Source of the DNA: Pseudevernia furfuracea
Lineage: Eukaryota; Ascomycota; Lecanoromycetes; Lecanorales; Parmeliaceae
Assembly (NCBI GenBank): GCA_022315425.1
Contig: JAIUPT010000015.1
Coordinates: 248,001-312,000 of the forward strand
DNA length: 64,000 bases
Direction: 5' to 3'
Below are positions 33,244 through 44,442 of this stretch, piece after piece. The position numbers were made by a program, and so were the translations under genes. Position 1 is the first letter of the stretch; the number at the start of each line of letters is the position of its first letter. Below the pieces are notes generated by a model. The model was not told the origin of the DNA. It saw nothing but the letters and a program-made list of their open reading frames with translations, and made no database searches.

Positions 33244-36222
33244 AGTGAAAAATCCATACCGCTAGTGGCCTTTTACGACGGTGGTCAACCACGGTCGTTA
33301 CCTAGTTTTAAATATAATAAGCATCATCCCACTTTCTATTTATTCCAAGAACAGAATGAATAAGGATCTCTCGTTTACGAGGAGTACTTGTTTTCCCGAG
33401 TCGCTACGGCCAAAATCGCGTTGCCAGGCTTTCGCATCCGGCCCCTAACCATGGTCTGCTAAGAAATGCCAAATTCGCTTTATTACCAGTGCGCACCCCT
33501 CTATCATGACGGAGAACTAATATTTAGACCTGTACGTTGACCACTGAGTATGGTGTCCACACCGCAACCCTTTCAAAACATTAGACTGGAAATCTCATGG
33601 TTCGCTAGCTTCGTAACATGTGCTCACCAAATCTGCATAACATTTAGGCACGAACCGATCCTGTGCAGTACAATAGCCACAGGGGGCTTCCCCCGCTGGC
33701 CAAAAATGGCCATCTCTTCAATCATCCCACACCGTCACATAAATCCTGATTCCGAGTTCCTTGGCGGAACGTTATCCATCCTAATGCCTAGCTGCTTCAA
33801 GCGGACCGCTAAGAGCCACGGGAACAACGATGCAAGAGAGCCAGAGGGAGCAGCGCCTAAGCAGTGAGTGAGCTAAAGTGAGCAGTGAGTGAAGCGAAGG
33901 TGCGTAATGGGCGCGCAGAGCAGAGCAGCGACAGCTGACTAACCCGACTGGGCGGGCGTCGACTATCTTGATGGGCCACCCTACCTTTGTGGTATGCTAA
34001 ATAGCCACATATCTCTTAGACCTCAATTGCGCTGCTTTCTTCGTCGCATTGAGGCTTCTGTGTACCTCGCTTAGCCATTTCTTGGTGTTTTGACTCCCAA
34101 TAGGCTCGCAATGGCCGACCAGAGGTGCCTACCGCCTCCTATACGGTCCAAACTCGTCCGTATGCTACTCCTTCATTGGAGTGATGATGCTATCGCTGGT
34201 GGTGCGGCCATGTTTTATGAAGGAGTTACGGAATGTCTTAGCTGCAGAAAGAATAGACGAGTAAGTCTCATATCTTTCAAACACACTCGGATTTTTTTTA
34301 TCTCAGTAATTTTCGAAGTCCAAGTTAGCATTTGTACGCATATTATCGGAATGAACTTCAAATCTTCGAATGATACCTGCTGGAACGTCTCCGGAATCAG
34401 ACTCTAGATCTCGAGGCGGTAAATTCGATATTTGCGATCCTCGAGTTACTTAAGGTCCCCGTTGTCAGGGTCCCGGGCTCGGACTGTGACCAGACGCGAA
34501 AGAATACCACATTCCGCAGATGACATGAAACGTGTATTCCGATTAAACAGCCGGACACGTTTTGTTGGAAATCCCCTACAATGGGGCCTCTAGTACACTT
34601 GACGTGGGTTCTGTGGGCTTGATCGTGCTAAATGGCGCCTGGTTCGCACTCGATTCTGTCATAGTGGTAACATTCATTCTGGTGTCCCTGTGTCAATTTT
34701 CTGAGCCTGTCGTGGGATCGCAATGGACTATTATTGCCGCGTTCAATCGCCTCATATTCATGCTGCTTGGAGTTTCAGCTGCAATCGGATACACTAGGCT
34801 CGGGGGTATTCTTTTTTTTAAACACATAAAAGAGCCCATGTCAGCGTCAAGAGGGTCGCTCCCGAGATTATCTTCATGATCTTCATTCACCGTACGTCAT
34901 CAGTGTCCGCGAAGTTGGCAGTCTGTAACCCTACTCAGTAACATATACAAATCATTAGCAGATGTATCATTAGGGTTTTGGCATATCTTAATGGACGGTC
35001 ACTGAAATGGTTAGACATGCCTATGCGTGATTGTGTCATCTCAACGTCAGGGTTCAAAGCCTGAACAGAGGCCTGAACAGGCACATCCTCATACCCCAGC
35101 GCCGATAGAACTCCCATTCCCACACGGCATAGGCTTGGAGTACAATAGTCAGTAGTTAGCTATATACAGGCGTGGACGGTTGGGACGAAAATTTCCATTT
35201 TTCGGAATGGAAATAGTATCGAATGAAGAGTCGCTGGCCAGTGCAGGACGAATACATATACAGCTTGCTGCTGACACGTGTCTCCTGCCCGGGAGACGTG
35301 TTCTATTCTATGAATAATTGAAAACCTACTTTGCGACCCACTAACCTCTATCCCACTGTGGCGAATATTGGCTAATCCAAAGTTCTGCTCTTGAATCTCA
35401 AGACAAGATAATCAGTGGACAAGCATCGAATATGCCGGAGGATAAAATTAGCACTACACGTCGTACCAGCGGGCTGCTCTACGAGAATATTTGCACGGTA
35501 TATGAGGAAAAGAGTCACATCAAGATTCTCGTAGCGAGCATATGAGGCAGTGGACCACTTGGTGTACGACATGTAATAGACCTCACATAGCATCTAAGTT
35601 TTACCCTTGAACATCGAAGCTGCCAATCAAAAAGCCAGAAAAAAAGAATGAGACAAAGCTCATTTATTCACTGATGCGCATACCATGGCCCTAGAAGTAA
35701 AATATGTAATAAAGCCTACCGGTTGCAGTGGCATGATCTGGGAGGTATACCTTAAGGCTGATGTCGAAGGAGTCTTCAAAATTCCGAGCAAACATGGATT
35801 TGAGGGGTGTGAAGATCTAGAACTCTTTAAACACGTGAGAAATGGCGACCGGCTGAATTTGCAACGGCATCTTAGACCCTGATTTAGACGGAAATGACCT
35901 CATGAAGGGAATCTGCATTCTTGGGAGACGCAGTTTGCGTCCGCAATCCTAGGTATAAGACGGTAACGGCAACGACAACGACTGCATAGCTTCGCAGTAC
36001 AGAAAGGCATGATCGGGACTGGTCTATTGTTCATAGTTTCTTCTCCCTCAATGGCGCTCATATCTTGGCCAGCGCATCATCGAGTCTGCTACATACATGG
36101 CTGCAGCATCATGAGCTGGCTATGCAGATGTCGTAAGCAAATCATCGCTTGCTCAGAAAACTATAAAACCGTCAGTCCTTCCAGGTCTAAACCGTGAAGC
36201 CGAGGACAACAACTCCCTAAAC
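33244..36222. other. Long gene-poor stretch
   Basis: About 3 kb without a convincing gene. An imperfect inverted repeat (ACGACGGTGG and CCACGGTCGT, 4-base loop) lies at 33275-33298. A frame beginning MADQRCLPPPIRSKLVRMLL (ATG near 34110) ends at a GTAAGT and could be a gene remnant. Another near 34562-34879 has two hydrophobic segments but lacks an ATG. Neither could be extended into a gene. Confidence 0.45.
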
Positions 36223-36639
36223 ATGAAAGGTTGGAAGATTCCCAGAAACTATACAAGCATCATTGCATCGAAACAAAAGTCTAGCCAAAAGGCATCGGGC
36301 GAGCAAGACAAGAAGATTCCCAAAAACCAAAAAAACCTCGTTGCATCGAATCAAAAGCCTAGCCAAAATGCATTGAGCGAGCAAGACAAGAAGGCCAAGC
36401 CAGACGATGAAGTGGCAGATGAACTCCACAAGGCTGTAGATGAAGTGGCAGCTGAGCTCCACAATGCCGCGGTGAGTAACCTTGTTCGCGCTTTCCTCTC
36501 TAGACTTGTAAACTTCGACTCACAACAAGCACAGAATGTGTGGGAAGCCAGCACCAAAAAAGAGCTCCTAGTCGAAATCAAACAATTACTTGAAGACATT
36601 AGAACAGCTTCCGAGAGCTATGCCAAAGGAGAAACATAG
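36223..36639 (+). CDS. Small Lys/Gln-rich hypothetical protein with internal repeat
   Basis: A frame of 138 residues, or 117 if a GTGAGT..CAG intron (36472-36534, 63 bases) is removed; both keep frame. A segment of about 22 residues is duplicated (IASKQKSSQKASGEQDKK and VASNQKPSQNALSEQDKK), followed by DEVADELHKA / DEVAAELHNA. The C-terminal part is a charged helix (KELLVEIKQLLEDIRTASES). No family known. The good intron signal and internal repeats favour a real gene. Confidence 0.45.
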   Translation: MKGWKIPRNYTSIIASKQKSSQKASGEQDKKIPKNQKNLVASNQKPSQNALSEQDKKAKPDDEVADELHKAVDEVAAELHNAAVSNLVRAFLSRLVNFDSQQAQNVWEASTKKELLVEIKQLLEDIRTASESYAKGET

Positions 36640-37087
36640 GTTAGCGGCTGTCAAATACGGTGAATGCTACAGTGATGGGATAGCGCGAGTGTACTTGGGG
36701 TCGACTAGAGGCAGAGACGGCTATTTCAAGGGGCTTATACAGACTGACCTGCAATTTGGACCTCCAAGTTCAATGTATTCTTAAGATCTGCAGAAATCAG
36801 GGGAGTCGACCTCCCGTCACTATAGAATTTTTTGTATCTCGGTATGAGACAACTTCAACCGCACCTTCACCGTATACTCCTTGCTTCGCTTTGGGGTGCA
36901 GATGCCCTGGTGGCCCCGGTCGGAGCATCCAAACGCCGGGTAATCTAAACCAAAGCGACGCAGTCAACTGAAAATCTCAAGCTACCGTGCTAAACGAGAC
37001 TGAAATCACATTTTCATGCCCTTCCTCCCTGATTACATCCCCTCATCATTCCAATTATATAGTCGGGGAAATTTCATCGTCAAGTAC
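36640..37087. other. Intergenic region, nothing recognised
   Basis: No supported feature between two hypothetical genes that converge here. Confidence 0.4.
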
Positions 37088-37783
37088 TCATCTGCTCTTC
37101 ACCAACCGTTCCCATCTCTGCGACCACTCTCTCCAATCCTGCATGAGGGTTTCGTGGTCGCGAAAAGGCTGGCCGTTGATCCCCAAACCCCGGGCTGCCT
37201 GCGCCCCAGATTGATCCGCCGCGTTCTGGCTCTTTCTCCCACCGTTGTGGGAAATGCTAGACGGAGAGTCGTTCAGGTGATGGCAGTTCCGCACGGCCCC
37301 GTTCCTCACCACAAACCCATCACACTCTCCACAAACGACGTGGAAGCCGAAAGTTTGCCCGGATGAGACCGACTCGCGCTGCAGGTTTCGGACGACTTGC
37401 GAAGCCGCTGTGGCTTGGAAATCCGCAAAGGAGATGAGGGAAAACCGTTCGCCCTTTCGCTTCGTGACCGCGGCCGTGCAAAATGATGGGTGTAGGAGGT
37501 TTACCGTTTTGCGGGACAGACCGAGAAGTTTGCGGGTGGCTCGTCGTCCAAGGCGACTGCACCGGTGGCCGATAATGCAAGGCATTTTGGAAGCCTGACT
37601 TGCGCTTGGGGCGCTGGAGATTGCGGAACGCGAGGTTGGGAAGCGGAGAGATGGAGAGGCTATATATCGGCTTAATCCTGGGCGAGGTTTGAATCTGAGT
37701 TTCGACAACTCTGGAGGGGTTTGCGAGTGTAGTATATATGATGCGCTCGAAAGCTTGGATGAAGAAGAGAGCTGTCTATTCAT
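37088..37783 (-). CDS. Hypothetical basic protein
   Basis: A 231-residue single-exon frame (an internal Met at 37588 could also start it: MPCIIGHRCSRLGRRATRKL). Ser/Arg-rich N-terminus; a central part with FHVVCGECDGFVVRNGAVRN, which has a CxxC pair; and an aromatic, charged end (LMQDWREWSQRWERLVKSR) that looks like a real helix. No known family. Confidence 0.45.
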   Translation of the reverse strand: MNRQLSSSSKLSSASYILHSQTPPELSKLRFKPRPGLSRYIASPSLRFPTSRSAISSAPSASQASKMPCIIGHRCSRLGRRATRKLLGLSRKTVNLLHPSFCTAAVTKRKGERFSLISFADFQATAASQVVRNLQRESVSSGQTFGFHVVCGECDGFVVRNGAVRNCHHLNDSPSSISHNGGRKSQNAADQSGAQAARGLGINGQPFRDHETLMQDWREWSQRWERLVKSR

Positions 37784-38418
37784 CGGTGGAAATGCGAGCG
37801 TACTAGCCTTCGTCTAACACAAGGAGGGTAAGTACAAATGCTTTGTACTATTTTGTTTGTCTTTAGGGTCTTCTCTTTGTCTAGTTGTCTCACAATGAGA
37901 CGGACAGATAGAGAGGAAATAGGGCGAAACAACAAATTCCTGTTTCCTTGATCTGGTTCCTTTGTTTGAAAAATGCATGTCTGGGAAGAAAAATATCGCC
38001 AAGGTTGTTGGGGCATTGATATGGGAATTCGTGATCTGGGAGTTCGAGACTTTGTCTCAGACTACCCATCAGCAGCTTGAGACACTGCACATGTTGACAA
38101 ACAGGCTTAAAACCGTATTGTTGGGCTAAGACAGCGCCTGAATGAAGCCCTCGTACCATAATCACTGGATCACTTGCATTGCGATTATTGTATGGTGAAT
38201 GATCAGACGATCATTCACGCTTGCAGGTTTTGCGCCTTGAGGTTGTGATGGATGGAGATGAGGACGGAAAGTGCTGACGGTCTGATCGATCGTAGATTGG
38301 AAAAGCATCTTTTGCTGCACGCTTTTTACCAGCAGTCGACTTCGTACTACAGTCTCTGTGCTAAAACCCATGCTGTCTCCGCCCACAAAGGGTCTTTTAT
38401 CTAGCACTCCACCTTTTT
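37784..38418. other. Intergenic region, nothing recognised
   Basis: Contains the likely promoter of the basic hypothetical gene. No supported gene or repeat. Confidence 0.4.
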
Positions 38419-39197
38419 TCAACCTCTCCGAACTCTTTGCCTCTCTCTCAATAGCTGTTTCCTGTAACCGAACTCAAATCCTTCGGCCTCCACCTTATCC
38501 CGAAGCGCTTGCGCCGCAGCTGGTTCCAACCAAGGTAGCTGCTTGAACCACGGCAGGAAAAACAAGTTATCAGGAGCCCCCTTCACCGCCCCAGGGATCT
38601 TAGGAAGGCGTTCCTTGCCATTACGTAACGCCTTTTTCTTTCCTTTGCCGGGCGGCAAAGATCGCGGAAAGGTCGCCGATTCCAACTTTGAAGAAACACA
38701 GATGATGCCTTTTTCAGTGAGTCGCTGAAACGGACCTGGGGGGCTCTTCTATGATAATGTTAGTGCTCAAGTGCGGCTGCGAGACATAGGGGCAGCTCAC
38801 GCTAAAGCATTTAATCCAGTGTCTGCCAGTTGAGTCCCGACCATCATGTAGTAGGTGTACCTCCCCATGCAACGAGTAGATGCTTTTCTGGAAGTCAAAA
38901 TCGGTCAGAAGATGTCAACAAATATCGAAATATTCAAAGTGTGTTAAATACGTTAAGAGGACATACCAGCAAGGCCCGTAAATCATCATCGGGCGCGTCA
39001 CCATAGGCCACGACAAAGCAGGTTTCACCATCGGGGCGGTCGACTTTGCGGACGGTTCCGTTCGATGGTTGACTCTCTCCGAACAAGATGAGTTGATTGA
39101 ATCGATCCAAAGTACGATGGAGCCAGTGTTGGTGTTGTAAATCTATGGGAGGCCGGAATTTTCGATGTGCTTGTGGATGTGCGGCGCGCACCAATAT
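38419..39197 (-). CDS. Hypothetical protein, at least three exons, 5' end unresolved
   Basis: Exons 39197-38967, 38887-38801 and 38748-38419 join in one frame through GTATGT..CAG and GTGAGC..TAG introns. The product contains FRPPIDLQHQHWLHRTLDRF, then DGETCFVVAYGDAPDDDLRALL, KSIYSLHGEVHLLHDGRD, and SPPGPFQRLTEKGIICVSSK, with a basic C-terminus. The continuity across two introns strongly supports coding. The start is not found: going upstream, the frame meets TAG at 39198-39200, beyond which an ATG-led stretch (MAPSQIPRSTWLPDPHQPPK, from 39260) is in the same frame. Either the TAG is an acceptor end of another intron or the gene carries a premature stop. No family recognised. Confidence 0.6.
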
Positions 39198-39760
39198 CTA
39201 CTTCGGAGGCTGATGTGGGTCAGGCAGCCAAGTTGAGCGAGGAATCTGGCTTGGTGCCATGTTTGGTTTTGACATTTGTGGAGCTTGAGGTTTGCTGGGT
39301 GCTGGATTCAAGAGAAGGAAGTGAGTAATGGGAAAGAAAGGCGAACGGACGCTGTCGAGTAGACCGTATTTAAATCTAGCCAGTGGTGTGACGGTGGCGT
39401 AGTGTTGAGAGTATTATGTGATATGCTGTTTGATGGGAGTGTTTGAGAGTGAAGTCGGGGGAGCATATTCATCACATCCTTGGGGTTGAAGTGTTCTACA
39501 GGTGTTGAGCCCTGGGAAAAGACTACTAGACTAACGGAGCATGACTAAATTATAGCGTGGTTTTCGATAGAGAACGCTCCAAAAGATCTAAAGACCATTT
39601 AATGACACCTGGCTTCTTGGATTGCAGATTGAGTAGCAAAGGTAACTTACTCCTCACCAACGGAATTCAAACAACCCTTCACTGCCCTCGGAGCCGGATT
39701 TCCCACACTGTCAGATGTGTTATCCCCTCAAGATGGTTGGTGACATATTCCACCCTCAAA
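39198..39760. other. Intergenic region, nothing recognised except a possible 5' exon
   Basis: The first 65 bases may hold the missing start of the preceding minus-strand gene. Otherwise it is the promoter of that gene and the 3' side of the large APH-like gene. Confidence 0.4.
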
Positions 39761-42700
39761 TCATCGCCTGTGTCCCCCAACAGCATCATCAAGTAGTGCC
39801 ATAAATCCTTGTTTCAATCTCGTCATCCGCCGCTCATCGAGATTGCCGTTCCCGAGGGCTACGCATATTTCGCCGATAGCGAAGTAGCCTGAATCGATGA
39901 TCTCCCCCTCCTTTGGCTTGTTACCTATCTCGGCCACATCCATTTCCTGACTCCTCACCTCCTCGCCTTCATCATTGAACTCATAGTCATCGGAGCTCGC
40001 TGCTTCTCCAATGATCTCACCATCCTTCGATTCATCACAAGCCCCGCCGCTATGAATTTCAGGGAATCCTTCCATCTCATACTCCTCTTCGTCTTCGTCA
40101 ACGTCAGGCACTTGAAAAACGTTAACTGCTTCAGGTTTGTCGTGGGTTGAGATTATGAGCTGGGGATTTGAGACTTTGGTGACGACTCCATCTCCGCGAC
40201 TGGCCACTGAAGTGTTTGAAGACCCTCCATTGTCCTCTGAAAGGTAGCTGTTCGGTGGTGAGATCGACTCGTCATCTTCCAAGCCGTTATGCTGTTTCTC
40301 CTCATCTTCAGTACGCATCAGATTGCCTCTAGGGGTCTCGAACCACCGGCCGCCTTTGACGGCTGTTTGGGACTTTGCTGCTGCATTCTTGAAACTAGCA
40401 TCAGAGATAAATGTAGTTGAGGCTGTTTGGCAGCCTTCCTCGCTCGCCGGTTCGTCTCCGCTTTCTGCAACCTTGGGTACAGGTTGCTGCTGAAGGCTCA
40501 ACAGCATCGTCCTCAGCTTTTGATTAGCCAAATCGATGGTTTCAGAAGACATGGTATCTTGCTTTGACATTTCATGTCCTGGATGCTCGGTTGCGGCCCC
40601 ACTGTCTTTTGTCATGCGAAAGATCTTCGATTCTGAGTGGTTACCATGGACTTCGGGCTTCGCAAAGCTTGCTACAAGCATGCGCAGTTTTCGGTTGGCT
40701 TTTTCAGTAGCATCCTCATTTGCAACATCATGCTCGGAATTCTGTGAGTTCGAATCTCCGAGTTGCGCAACTGCAGCGCTAGAATTTCCAGGTCCTCGTG
40801 TCGCAGGCCAGGGGCTCTGCCCTTTCAGTGCCATCTCCGTATCGAAACGCTGCTTGGCAACTTGGAGCATGAAAATTAGTGACTGAGGTTCTGAGGGTCT
40901 ACAGTCGTCGTCGTATGGTCGAATATCGTCTCCGCGGGCTATGATAATGGAATCTGGACAGGAAGCATCCTCAGAATGGACAAAGGCTGGGCGCTGGACG
41001 TGATCCAGATTGCTCCCGTGTTTTTCGTTTGCCAATTCTGCTTGCTTCCTGGCGTTCTTTGCCTTTCTCGCCGCTTCTTTGGTCTTCAAATGAAGCTCTT
41101 TCTCCTTCTCTTTCTCTTTCTCTTTCTCTTTCTCTTTCTCCTTCCCTTTCTCCTTCTCTTGCTCCATCTCTCGCCCCAGATTTTGAATGACGCATTGCGC
41201 AATCACATCATGACGCTTCTTGATCAAATCAATGGGAATGCCGCCCTTGTAAATTTCGGCAGCAATGCGAGCCCAGACATTTTCTGAGTCCACCTTGGTG
41301 GGCTCATCTCTATCGTTCTGCTCTTCTTGGCCGAGTTTCTTTTTGCTAGGATTGCATTTCTGGCAATGCTCCGTGTCAACTAGGACAACATTTGCGGGTA
41401 ATGGTCTTTCGGCGGCTACAGGCGTCTGATGATTCTCGCAGTCGTTCTTCATTGGCCTACGGATCATCCTGTTGAGCATAACAATAAGCCACTTGAGATA
41501 TGTCTGGACCCACTGGGCCTTGGTCCCTTTGCGCACAATATCCCGATGTAAACAAGCAGTGATCTTTCTCAACAAGATCTCGATCCGGCTGGAGAGACAG
41601 ATGACTGCCTTGGAGATCTTCAAATTGGGTGGAGAGTTGTTTTGCGGGGCCATCGCTTCTGCAAGACTAACCGGCTGTGGACTGGATGGTCCTTTTTGGG
41701 TGTGAAAAGCTTTAGAAGCTCGCTTGCAACCCTTTCCGCCGAGACCAAGAGCCCACTTAGCGACTCTGGTCTTTCGTGTAGACTGCGGTTCAGGTGCTTC
41801 CTCTTTGTGGAAAACTGTGGACGCTCCTCTGAATCCTTTCTCGCCCAGGTCAAGAGCCCATTTGGCAACTTTAGCCTTTCGAGAAGCGACGGCTTCTTTG
41901 CTGACAACGGCCTCTTTTGTACGATTGACAGAGGAAAAGGACTCTCCATTATGCTTATTTCCAAATTCAGCTCCGCCAGAAGAGGTCGCATCCCCTGCTG
42001 GAACATGCATCCCGTTTGATTCCTCATCGAAATTGTCCGGCGGAGGTTGCTGTGGTGCTAGCTCCGTAATGCATCTGGAGCAGAGGCATTCGACGTCGCT
42101 CTCTTCCTCACAACTTGTGACATTTTCTTCTGGTGTTGTTGACCGAGTAACCGCATCGCTATCTTCTTCTTCGGTGTCCTCGGTGTCCGTTCCAACGCTC
42201 GAGCTTGAATCAACGTCCGACACAACGCTGTCATCATCTTCCACAGTGAGAGCTTCAAGACTATGGAAGATAATGTCAACCACGTCGTCAGTCAGCTTGA
42301 GGTCGTTGGCGGCGAAGTGTAGGCTGCCGGCAACCAAGGACATGCGAGTAGTGTCCGCTTTCCACTTGCCCGCCTTGTTAGACCCGCATGCAATCGATGA
42401 AAACGTTTCCACGAACTGAGCGTACATAGTGCGGTAAGTAGAAAGCTCTTGGTGCGAGTTTTCTTGCTGTGGGGTTTTTTCTGGGCTGTAGTCATACCAG
42501 GGATGCCAGTCGTTCATGAGCCAGTCTGGGTATTTGAGGCTTCCAACAGAGAGCGGTACTGCGGCTACTCCATCCCAGTCAATGATACCGCATAGGGTAC
42601 CGTCATCTTCGACCAAGAAATTTTGAAGTGCGAAGTCCGGATGAGCGAGAACAAACTGCGGTCCTTCCGTGTATGTGTTTCCCGCTTTCTCAAGTGTCCA

Positions 42701-43597
42701 TTCAGTAAACAGACGTACAGCCTCGCGAATGCCTCTGTCATACGCCCCATCTTTCTCCCTCAACCCGCGGCGATCCAGCATAAAAAGGAAAGAAGATGTA
42801 GGGTCGGTTATAGGGCCTTTTTCACAGTAGGGGCAGTCCTCACCGAGAGTCGTTAGGCCTTGCATAGCATCCTGTTCAGCAACCGAATCTGGCACTTTGG
42901 CACCAGCAACATCCACGGGCCGGCCATCTGAATCGAATCGTAAGGATCCGCCACGATCAAGGGTAAACTGACTGAGCTGTACCATTGCTGCAGCGATCGT
43001 CTGCAAACATCTGGCTCGAAATTGCTCCAGCGTTGAAGTAGAAGCTTGTCCATCGAACCATCCCCGCCACACAGGTTTGCCCTTGAGGAAGTCCATCAGG
43101 ATATATGGACAGCCGATCTCGTTATCAGCGGAGGCATCAAAGTGATGGACAGAGGGAACTGGAATAGTGGTTGTTTGCTTGATCATCCTCATGGTCAGTG
43201 CCTCCGACGTCAAGGCCTCTGCGACTAAGCTGTCAAAGCAGGCAGAGTGACCGTTTGCAGGGATTTTTAGAATCCATTCCACGCCATCTTCGAACAAGAC
43301 ACGGAATGCGAGATGATACGAGCCATAGAGTGGCTTCGATATAACCTTGCAGCCAATCGCTGGGGCCCTAGGGAAAGGTGAAGAGTTCTCGTTCTCTAGA
43401 CTTTCATTGCCTTGCCGGATGGATGAAACTAGATAAGCTATTTTTTCATGCTTCAACTGGGCGAGGACAGCCGCAAATCGACGCATTTCCTGATCCTCTT
43501 TACGTGACGGGTCATCAGGCGAGGAATGAAGAGACTGATACATTGTGTCCACTTGCTTGTCAGCATCAGCCAGGTGGTGAACAGATACGTCTGCCAT
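39761..43597 (-). CDS. Large APH-fold phosphotransferase-like protein with long disordered tail (paralogue A)
   Basis: A single exon of 1278 residues from ATG 43597. The N-terminal about 410 residues are an aminoglycoside-phosphotransferase-like (APH) kinase fold: WILKIPANGH (ATP lysine), GCPYILMDFLKGKPVW (hinge), FVLAHPDFALQNFLV (catalytic Asp and Asn) and GIIDWDGVAAVP (metal-binding Asp). Fungal APH-like proteins phosphorylate small molecules or proteins; the substrate here is unknown. The remaining about 860 residues are acidic and low complexity, with two copies of an AKWALxLGxKGxxxASxxFH helix, a Lys/Glu repeat (encoded at 41094-41160), two copies of an NxKLRxMLxS motif, and a conserved end GYFAIGEICVALGNGNLDER. 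The last motif and the WxxxxxxK helices recur in the divergent paralogue at 46427. The two genes probably arose by duplication and inversion. Confidence 0.85.
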   Translation of the reverse strand: MADVSVHHLADADKQVDTMYQSLHSSPDDPSRKEDQEMRRFAAVLAQLKHEKIAYLVSSIRQGNESLENENSSPFPRAPAIGCKVISKPLYGSYHLAFRVLFEDGVEWILKIPANGHSACFDSLVAEALTSEALTMRMIKQTTTIPVPSVHHFDASADNEIGCPYILMDFLKGKPVWRGWFDGQASTSTLEQFRARCLQTIAAAMVQLSQFTLDRGGSLRFDSDGRPVDVAGAKVPDSVAEQDAMQGLTTLGEDCPYCEKGPITDPTSSFLFMLDRRGLREKDGAYDRGIREAVRLFTEWTLEKAGNTYTEGPQFVLAHPDFALQNFLVEDDGTLCGIIDWDGVAAVPLSVGSLKYPDWLMNDWHPWYDYSPEKTPQQENSHQELSTYRTMYAQFVETFSSIACGSNKAGKWKADTTRMSLVAGSLHFAANDLKLTDDVVDIIFHSLEALTVEDDDSVVSDVDSSSSVGTDTEDTEEEDSDAVTRSTTPEENVTSCEEESDVECLCSRCITELAPQQPPPDNFDEESNGMHVPAGDATSSGGAEFGNKHNGESFSSVNRTKEAVVSKEAVASRKAKVAKWALDLGEKGFRGASTVFHKEEAPEPQSTRKTRVAKWALGLGGKGCKRASKAFHTQKGPSSPQPVSLAEAMAPQNNSPPNLKISKAVICLSSRIEILLRKITACLHRDIVRKGTKAQWVQTYLKWLIVMLNRMIRRPMKNDCENHQTPVAAERPLPANVVLVDTEHCQKCNPSKKKLGQEEQNDRDEPTKVDSENVWARIAAEIYKGGIPIDLIKKRHDVIAQCVIQNLGREMEQEKEKGKEKEKEKEKEKEKEKELHLKTKEAARKAKNARKQAELANEKHGSNLDHVQRPAFVHSEDASCPDSIIIARGDDIRPYDDDCRPSEPQSLIFMLQVAKQRFDTEMALKGQSPWPATRGPGNSSAAVAQLGDSNSQNSEHDVANEDATEKANRKLRMLVASFAKPEVHGNHSESKIFRMTKDSGAATEHPGHEMSKQDTMSSETIDLANQKLRTMLLSLQQQPVPKVAESGDEPASEEGCQTASTTFISDASFKNAAAKSQTAVKGGRWFETPRGNLMRTEDEEKQHNGLEDDESISPPNSYLSEDNGGSSNTSVASRGDGVVTKVSNPQLIISTHDKPEAVNVFQVPDVDEDEEEYEMEGFPEIHSGGACDESKDGEIIGEAASSDDYEFNDEGEEVRSQEMDVAEIGNKPKEGEIIDSGYFAIGEICVALGNGNLDERRMTRLKQGFMALLDDAVGGHRR
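41094..41160. repeat. (GAGAAA)n-type purine/pyrimidine repeat in coding DNA
   Basis: About 11 hexamer units of CTTTCT/CTCCTT type on the plus strand, encoding an alternating Lys-Glu run in paralogue A. The strand is purely pyrimidine over more than 60 bases. Confidence 0.85.
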
Positions 43598-44442
43598 GTC
43601 TAAGGGCGTAACGTGGAATTGTAGAGAATTCCGGGTCAACAGCCCACTAGGTCAAGGCTTAGTCGGCTAACTTCTGAAATACTTCGACCCAACCGGGCAC
43701 GTTGTTGAGCAGACCTGTTTGGGTTGTTGTGGTATAATCCTGAGTCGAGCTTGCAGTAGGGTGAGTTTGTTTTATTGTTCGGTGGGATTAATGATGACAA
43801 CAGCTGATGAATTTGGTAGATGTGAAGCTGATTTAAAAGGTGACCGTTGGGATCCGTTAGTCTACACTAACATTTAGTGTGGTCCTATTCGATGTGTTAT
43901 TGGCTCCTCAAGGCTACCAGCCCTGACACAGCAGTTTCTTGACACACCAATATTATATAAATAGGCTAGAAATCGCCTCGTCCTTGGGTGTTAGGACACT
44001 CAGGACACTTGCACATAAGATACCCAAAACGAGGCAACGTAACCTTTTCTATATACCTCCTCATCAACAACGAACAGAACTACCCCTTCGTTTACTACCC
44101 ACAGTACTCTAAGACACCGAGTTCCACTTGACTGCATATTACCGTCCTTACAGAACAAGAAGCAAGCTTACGTCGACATCGTGTCCATCTGATGAGATCA
44201 GTACATCATCACTGACAATTCCGCGCAGCATTGGCTTTGGGGAGAACATTTACTCACTTTACAAAGGTGCAAGCACGGACATCAGAAGGTTGGCTTTCAC
44301 ATGTATTCCTCCACCCCAGCATCGCTGATGGAATCTCCAGGGCCGGAAGAATTTCGAATATGCTACCGTCTCACCATTGGTAGGTGCTGTCCTGCTTCCG
44401 AATGGAACCATGACACAACGAGGAATTCTAATCATCGTATAG

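Noticed and set aside
34562..34879. Frame with two hydrophobic segments, possible membrane protein
   Set aside because: No ATG at the start, no upstream exon found, no family resemblance; listed only as content of a gene-poor stretch.
40536..43611. Several plus-strand open frames opposite paralogue A
   Set aside because: Ser/Leu-rich shadows of a Glu/Lys/Ser-rich coding sequence; no motif and no continuity.
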